Positions 53,634 to 54,563 of a stretch of 54,563 nucleotides of DNA are shown here, piece by piece; within the stretch, counting starts at the first letter, position 1; the number at the start of each line of letters is the position of its first letter. This DNA comes from an uncultured Pirellulaceae bacterium. Its GTDB lineage: Bacteria > Planctomycetota > Planctomycetia > Pirellulales > Pirellulaceae. The stretch covers positions 1 through 54,563 of the forward strand of contig CAJQQR010000124.1 in NCBI GenBank assembly GCA_905480545.1. The letters are read 5' to 3'. The translations under genes were made by a program, and so were the position numbers. The notes beneath the pieces were generated by a model. It did not search any database and had not been told where the DNA came from. It saw nothing but the letters and a program-made list of their open reading frames with translations.

Positions 53634-54563
53634 CTAATTGTTCATTTCCAAAACGGTGGCCGATTTTGGATCAAACTGAATCCTGACCGTGTTGCCTTCC
53701 TTGAACGCATTTCCGGTTCGAACGTCGAAACCTCCGGAATGCGGAGTTGAGAATTTCAAAACGACTTCACCATTTATCGACGTCCCGTCGGAGACCCCTG
53801 CTCCATTTACGGATGCAGTCCGAGTGGGGTTTGAGACAATAACGATCCAGTGTCGATTTTTGTTGCGCCACGATAACACCTCAACCATCGGTATGGGGTT
53901 TCCGCCCTTGCTGGGGATGACTTTTGCTTCGATTTTCACCGACTTCATCAACCGTGAAATTAAATTACGCCAATTGCTGCCAGTTTCGGATAATCGAACT
54001 TTTGAATCAAAATATGCCGATGGAGATGAGTTCAAATAAAATGCGCGATCAGCGTCAGGAAACCCGTTACTGTTGTTTGTCGCGTTTTTCATGTTGAACG
54101 CTCCGGTCGTTCCAATCTCAACGTTTGAGAAGCCGTTGTTGGTCAACGAGTACTTTGGCAAGCGTTCAAGAAAGAGACGGTTGTAAAGTTCGCCGTTTAC
54201 TTCGGTTATGGTTTTGCCGTCGAAATAACCCCGCGTTTCATCGCGACTCAATTTGAATAGATCGTCCAATCTCCCTTTCAGGCTACCATTCTCAATATTC
54301 GCTTTTCCATGTTCATCAAATAGGCCTGTCCAATGGTCTGCGATAATGCAGCCGCCTCGTTTGTGAAACTGCCTGATCGCTTGACTGGTTTTTTCTCCAA
54401 TCGCCAAACTGCGAGGGAGGATAAGCGCCTTGAAGTTGTCGCTTATGAGTTCGCCTGCCTCCAATTGATCGACCGATACCCATCTGGCCTGGAAACCGCA
54501 ATCTTCTAACAATTTGTTCCATGCAATGCGGTTTTTTCCGGCGCTCGAGCAATTGTTGTCGAG
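53634..54563 (-). CDS. Beta-galactosidase-trimerisation-like protein, C-terminal part
   Basis: About 309 residues to the right edge; the frame is open there, so the N-terminus lies outside. Residues near the edge (ISDNFKALILPRSLAIGEKT, SQAIRQFHKRGGCIIADHWT) resemble the flavodoxin-like trimerisation domain of GH42-type proteins. After a linker, beta-rich stretches (RHWIVIVSNPT, VVLKFSTPHSGGFDVRTG, SATVLEMNN) look like an immunoglobulin-like end domain. It could be part of a GH42-like glycoside hydrolase or of a planctomycete carbohydrate-binding relative; the catalytic part is not in view. Confidence 0.65.
   Translation of the reverse strand, partial: LDNNCSSAGKNRIAWNKLLEDCGFQARWVSVDQLEAGELISDNFKALILPRSLAIGEKTSQAIRQFHKRGGCIIADHWTGLFDEHGKANIENGSLKGRLDDLFKLSRDETRGYFDGKTITEVNGELYNRLFLERLPKYSLTNNGFSNVEIGTTGAFNMKNATNNSNGFPDADRAFYLNSSPSAYFDSKVRLSETGSNWRNLISRLMKSVKIEAKVIPSKGGNPIPMVEVLSWRNKNRHWIVIVSNPTRTASVNGAGVSDGTSINGEVVLKFSTPHSGGFDVRTGNAFKEGNTVRIQFDPKSATVLEMNN

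Overview
This window looks like a chromosomal stretch of a planctomycete, most likely of the Pirellulales type. The evidence is the gene content: a DUF1592/1588/1585-type cytochrome protein paired with a Tat-signal DUF1552 protein, two sulfatases, a DUF1570 metalloprotease-like protein with leucine-rich repeats, a GldA/GldFG/DUF4340 ABC cassette, and a large SGEQK-repeat membrane protein. The genus cannot be fixed from sequence alone. No tRNA, rRNA, CRISPR array, IS element or prophage was seen.

Layout. 0-10 kb: end of a sulfatase on the minus strand, then plus-strand genes for DUF427, the DUF1592/DUF1552 pair, a TPR hybrid histidine kinase and an iduronate-2-sulfatase-like enzyme 10 bp behind it. 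10-14.7 kb: a gene-poor stretch of small decayed genes, including a broken ECF sigma factor with its overlapping membrane partner, a membrane gene with an internal stop, a plus-strand membrane gene with three homopolymer frameshifts, and a frameshifted FMN-binding PPOX gene. 14.9-24.6 kb: a housekeeping block, all intact: gltX, a lipoprotein-like gene, DUF1570-LRR, a cytochrome c-prime-like protein, groES (opposite strand), short L25, pth, rpsF, ssb, rplI, dnaB. 24.7-30.6 kb (minus): a betaine-type ABC importer (SBP-permease fusion plus ATPase), a secreted alpha/beta hydrolase, an aldo/keto reductase and a class V aminotransferase. 30.6-34.2 kb: a 15-bp minisatellite, a broken Uma2 gene, intact lepA, another decayed fragment and a DUF1801-like gene. 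34.2-48.5 kb (minus): DUF4340, a GldF-GldG fusion, its ATPase, nadB, the 1135-residue SGEQK-repeat protein, and a 978-residue fusion of an acyl-ACP-reductase-like domain with a class III aminotransferase. 48.5-54.6 kb: a LURP-one/scramblase-like gene, a broken beta-helix remnant, terminators, ppdK, and the C-terminal part of a beta-galactosidase-trimerisation-like protein.

Most noteworthy. (1) The reductase-aminotransferase fusion at 45.6-48.5 kb keeps both active-site signatures and could convert an acyl thioester to an aldehyde and then an amine in one polypeptide. (2) Decay is concentrated at 10-14.7 kb while the essential genes beside it are intact. (3) A G-rich word (GGGCAGGGGAG, containing the E. 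coli KOPS core GGGNAGGG) is over-represented and appears to change orientation across that same decayed stretch, which would fit a replication-terminus neighbourhood. (4) Tandem repeats with a 15-bp period recur in four unrelated places.
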